Shown here: positions 61,231-64,000 of the stretch, in pieces
Layout: the number at the start of each line of letters is the position of its first letter
Position numbering within the stretch: position 1 is the first letter of the stretch
Assembly: GCF_013409745.1 (NCBI RefSeq)
Contig: NZ_JACCBH010000001.1
Span: 868,001-932,000, forward strand
Direction: 5' to 3'
Length of the DNA: 64,000 nucleotides
Source: Microbacterium pseudoresistens
GTDB lineage: Bacteria > Actinomycetota > Actinomycetes > Actinomycetales > Microbacteriaceae
Made by a program: the position numbers and the translations under genes
Notes under the pieces: generated by a model
Seen by the model: only the letters and a program-made list of their open reading frames with translations
Database searches by the model: none
Told to the model about the DNA's origin: nothing

Positions 61231-62541
61231 ATGGGAACGACGCCCGGTGACTACCTCTCCCGCTCACGGGAGATCGCCGAGGAGTGCGGGGCCATCAGCA
61301 CCGAGATCGCCCGACTCGAAGCACAGCGGGCGGAGCTGTTGGCCGAGCGAGTCGTGTTGCTGCTGGATGAGATCCCGCCCGGGCGGCACGGGTTCGAGCA
61401 GGCTGAACGGTCCATGGATTGCGAGATCTCCGCGGCGCTGCATGTGACACGCGGCGCAGCCATGCGGATGCTGGCGACGTCGTGGGTGATCTACGACCGC
61501 TTCCCCGCCACCCGCGACGCACTGGCCGCAGGCGAGATCTCATTCCGCCACGCGACGGTGATCACCGCAGCAGCAGCCCCCATCCCCCGCGAGAACGTCG
61601 AGGCGATCGCGGCATTCGAGGCGCAGGTCATGCCCTACGCGACGGAAGAGACCGCCGCCCGCACCGAAGCGTTCGCGAAATCCGTCGCCGCAGCGGTCGC
61701 ACCCGAAACCGTCGTCGAACGGCATGAACGGGCACGCAGGCGACGCTCCGTGTCGGTATCCGACCTTGAAGACGGACTATCGATCCTGACACTCATCCTT
61801 CCCTCCGTGCAGGCCCACGGGATCATGGACCGGGTGTCTGCGACAGCCCGCGGGATTCGCGACAACGCGGCCCGCGGCATCCGCGACAATGCGGATAGAT
61901 CCGACGACGACATCGACGACCAGCTCCTGTCCGGCCAGGACGAGACCCCCACGGTCGACGACCGGACTCTGGACGAGATCCGTGCCGACATCGCCGCCGA
62001 CCTGCTCCTCACCGGCACCACCACCATCACCACCGACGCCGGGCTCGACGGGGTTCACGCCACCGTGCAGGTCACGATCGCCGCGACCACCCTCGCCGGG
62101 CTCGACGACAAGCCCGCCGAACTCGACGGACACGGACCCCTCCACCCCGACATCGCCCGACGCCTCGCCGGACACGCCACCTCATGGTCCAGACTCTTCC
62201 TCGACCAGACCGGAATGGTCACCCGAGTCGACCGATACACCCCCACCAACGACATGAAACGATACCTGTGAGCAAGAGACAGACACTGCCGGTTCCCCGG
62301 ATGCCGCACCCCCGCCCGACGCTGCCACCTCGACCACAACCACGACCACGCCAAAGGCGGACCCACCGACCTACGAAACCTCGCACACCTCTGCCCCGCA
62401 CACCACGCCCTCAAACACCCCGACCACGACGACCGATGGCGATGGACCGCGAAACAACTCTCGGGCGGCAGTATCCGATGGACAACACCATCCGGGCACA
62501 GCTACACCGACGCATCCCCACCCCGCGTCATGTTCGTCTGA
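61231..62541 (+). pseudogene. DUF222/HNH endonuclease family gene (13E12-like) interrupted by one in-frame TGA
   Basis: The open frame encodes 346 residues of a DUF222 domain and ends with KRYL then TGA at 62269-62271. The same frame then continues without any stop for 89 codons to 62541 and reads RDRHCRFPGC, CHLDHNHDHAKGGPTDL and NLAHLCPAHHALKH, an intact HNH nuclease domain with its zinc Cys pairs. Relatives have Arg where the TGA stands, so a single CGA-to-TGA change explains the break. No start codon lets the second part be made alone. It is either a recent pseudogene or a read-through gene. A 24-base direct repeat at 61846-61893 duplicates ARGIRDNA. Confidence 0.85.
61846..61893 (+). repeat. 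24-base direct repeat in the DUF222 gene
   Basis: Two adjacent 24-base units (61846-61869 and 61870-61893) differ at three positions and encode ARGIRDNA twice. Confidence 0.85.
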
Positions 62542-62575
62542 CGCAACGCCGGCATGCCGGATAGTGAACCGCGAG

Positions 62576-63592
62576 TCAGCCGCGCATCGCGACGCCGCGG
62601 CGCCAGTAGCCCATGAAGGCCACCTGCGCGCGATCGATGCCGAGGTCCTTCACCAGGTGCCGTCGAAGCGTGGTGACCACGCCGCTCTCCCCCGCGATCC
62701 AGAAGTACCGGTCCGTCGCATGGCCGACGCCGGTGACGTCTTCGCCGAGGCCCGAGTAGATCGGCGTCTCCCATACGAGGGCGTCGCCCTCCACGTCGGT
62801 GACGGTGATCTCGGCGCCCGCATCGCCATCGCCCAGATAGTCGAGCACTGTGGGGATGAGGCGCAACCCGTGCGCCGCGTCACCGCGCGCCAGCCAGTGC
62901 ACCTCCACGCCGTCGGGCGCATCGATCGCCAGTTCGTCCTGGGTCGAGGGCACCTCCAGGAAGGCAATGCCGCGAAGATCGCGCGGCGCGTCTTCCAGGA
63001 TGCGGGCGATGGCCGGTGCAGCCGTCTCGTCGCCCGCCAGCACTACCGAGGTCGCCGCACCCGGGGCGTACTCGATGCCGCTGCGATCCGTCCGTCCGCG
63101 CCGCGGGCCGATGACGAGCAGCTCGTCCCCCACGGATGCCGTGCTCGCCCACCGCGAGGCCGGTCCGGTCAGACCCGGCTCGAGATGCAGCACGAAGTCG
63201 ACGACGACCTCGGTGGCGACATCCGTGACACGCAGCTCCCGCACCGAGTACGTGCGCATCGAACCTCGTTCGCCCTCCGGCACCGCGAGGTAGTCGCCCC
63301 ACCAGTCGTCCGTGTCGGGCGAGATCGGCGGCAGGATGCCCGAGTCCGGCGGGAAGACGAGCTTGATGCGCGCGTCGAACACCTCCCCCGGCGTGCCGAA
63401 GTCGTCGAGATCGTCGCCGCCCAGAGTGATGCGCACGAAGTTCGGCGACACCCTCTCGACCGCGCGCACGGCGGCGCGCGCCAGCACGTACGAGGGGCGC
63501 GGCCGTGCGGTCGCTCCCGCACCGCTGTCTCCGGCGTCCTCGTCGTCCGTCACCGTCGCGATCCGCTCAGCCGATGCTGTTCGTGTGGACAT
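62576..63592 (-). CDS. Siderophore-interacting protein (FAD-dependent ferric-siderophore reductase)
   Basis: 338 residues from ATG 63592 (GGGAGG upstream), overlapping the ABC gene by 26 bases. FAD-binding barrel with the flavin motif MRTYSVREL, then the NAD(P)H-binding domain: LVIGPRRGRTD, VVLAGDETAAPAIARIL and FWIAGESGVVTTLRRHLV. Such proteins (ViuB/SIP) reduce Fe(III) in imported siderophores and so free the iron in the cytoplasm. Close linkage to the siderophore ABC ATPase supports this. Confidence 0.93.
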   Translation of the reverse strand: MSTRTASAERIATVTDDEDAGDSGAGATARPRPSYVLARAAVRAVERVSPNFVRITLGGDDLDDFGTPGEVFDARIKLVFPPDSGILPPISPDTDDWWGDYLAVPEGERGSMRTYSVRELRVTDVATEVVVDFVLHLEPGLTGPASRWASTASVGDELLVIGPRRGRTDRSGIEYAPGAATSVVLAGDETAAPAIARILEDAPRDLRGIAFLEVPSTQDELAIDAPDGVEVHWLARGDAAHGLRLIPTVLDYLGDGDAGAEITVTDVEGDALVWETPIYSGLGEDVTGVGHATDRYFWIAGESGVVTTLRRHLVKDLGIDRAQVAFMGYWRRGVAMRG

Positions 63593-64000
63593 GATGCCTC
63601 CCGATGGGTGTGACCATCGGCTTTCCCGAGACGGGGTCGATGGTGATCTGATTGGCCAGGCCGAAGACCTCTTCGACCATGGCGGTGGTGACGACCTCCG
63701 CCGGCGCCCCCACGGCATGCACGCGGCCCTGCCGCATGGCGACGATCTCGTCGGAGTATCGCGCGGCGAGGTTGAGGTCGTGCAGCACCATGACGATCGT
63801 GGTGCCGCGGGCGACGCTGAGGTCTGTGAGCAGGTCGAGCACGTCGACCTGGTGGGCGACGTCGAGGAACGTCGTGGGCTCGTCCAGCAGCAGGATGTCG
63901 GTCTCCTGAGCCAGCGCCATCGCGATCCACACGCGCTGGCGCTGCCCGCCAGAGAGCTCGTCGACGCTGCGGTCGGCAAGCGCTGTGATGCCGGTCGCCT
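63567..64000 (-). CDS. Iron-siderophore ABC transporter ATP-binding protein, N-terminus beyond the window
   Basis: The last about 143 residues are present. Signature DELSGGQRQRVWIAMALAQ, Walker B ILLLDEPTTFLDVAHQ and switch His in VMVLHDLNLAARYSDE identify an ABC ATPase of the FepC/FhuC type; the Walker A motif lies outside. The IDPVSGKPMVTPIG end is typical for siderophore uptake ATPases. It is upstream of and overlaps the SIP gene, so importer and reductase form one operon, presumably iron-controlled by a box outside the window. Confidence 0.93.
   Translation of the reverse strand, partial: ATGITALADRSVDELSGGQRQRVWIAMALAQETDILLLDEPTTFLDVAHQVDVLDLLTDLSVARGTTIVMVLHDLNLAARYSDEIVAMRQGRVHAVGAPAEVVTTAMVEEVFGLANQITIDPVSGKPMVTPIGRHHVHTNSIG

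Noticed and set aside
61231..62271. Treating the DUF222 frame as a complete normal gene
   Set aside because: The reading frame past the TGA encodes a complete HNH domain with all key residues, so the gene is interrupted rather than naturally short.

Overview
The window is about 64 kb of very GC-rich DNA (roughly 70 percent by eye), with dense genes, many GTG starts and gene families typical of high-GC Actinobacteria: DUF3073, HtaA-type heme proteins, IdeR/DtxR-type iron boxes, a mycobacterial-type SOS box, CelR/CebR-type LacI control and a DUF222/HNH (13E12-like) gene. I infer a member of the Microbacteriaceae, most likely Microbacterium or a close relative. The genus is inference, not shown. 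No stretch longer than about 260 bases lacks a gene, and I see no tRNA, rRNA, CRISPR array, transposase or prophage gene.

Layout. 1-4.3 kb: part of an aromatic meta-cleavage cluster (two extradiol dioxygenases, FAH-family hydrolase, tautomerase, class II aldolase-like protein, PadR regulator). 4.3-8.5 kb: acyl-CoA dehydrogenase, D,D-carboxypeptidase, a radical SAM protein behind an SOS box, HAD phosphatase. 8.6-20.1 kb: DEAD-box helicase with a long Arg/Asp-rich tail, aldose epimerase, TetR-RND efflux pair, two crcB genes, TipAL-like MerR regulator, DUF4097-PadR operon, UspA, DUF3073. 20.1-24.9 kb: MOSC protein, MFS transporter, purF, purM. 25-31.8 kb: heme-iron acquisition locus (two HtaA-domain surface proteins and hmuTUV) with three iron boxes. 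31.9-42.4 kb: small conserved proteins, cupin, isocitrate lyase, sterol carrier protein, NUDIX, purD, GNAT, MFS-PadR, purC and a VapBC module. 42.4-50.4 kb: nucleobase permease, 5-oxoprolinase genes pxpA and pxpBC, amidase, and a celR/beta-glucosidase pair. 50.4-56.7 kb: apt, purS, purQ, hydroxyacid dehydrogenase, alpha-glucosidase, M20 amidohydrolase, small alarmone synthetase. 56.7-64 kb: large LuxR/ATPase regulator, FUSC exporter, a DUF222/HNH gene cut by an in-frame TGA, and the end of a siderophore-uptake locus.

How the genes work together. Purine synthesis and salvage are spread over several loci (purF-purM, purD, purC, purS-purQ, apt). Iron supply is covered by the heme locus and by the siderophore reductase/ABC genes at the right edge. 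Several regulators sit beside clear palindromic operators, so autoregulated operons can be proposed for CelR, the three PadR proteins, TetR and MerR.

The most notable non-genic signals are: (1) a family of four palindromic intergenic repeats, one of which supplies the C-terminus and stop codon of pxpBC; (2) a recurrent leaderless-promoter layout, with TAnnnT 6-7 bases before the start codon at more than ten genes; (3) an SOS box inside a leaderless promoter; (4) a Shine-Dalgarno-sequestering hairpin before the DUF3073 gene; and (5) a single nonsense codon separating DUF222 from an otherwise intact HNH domain.
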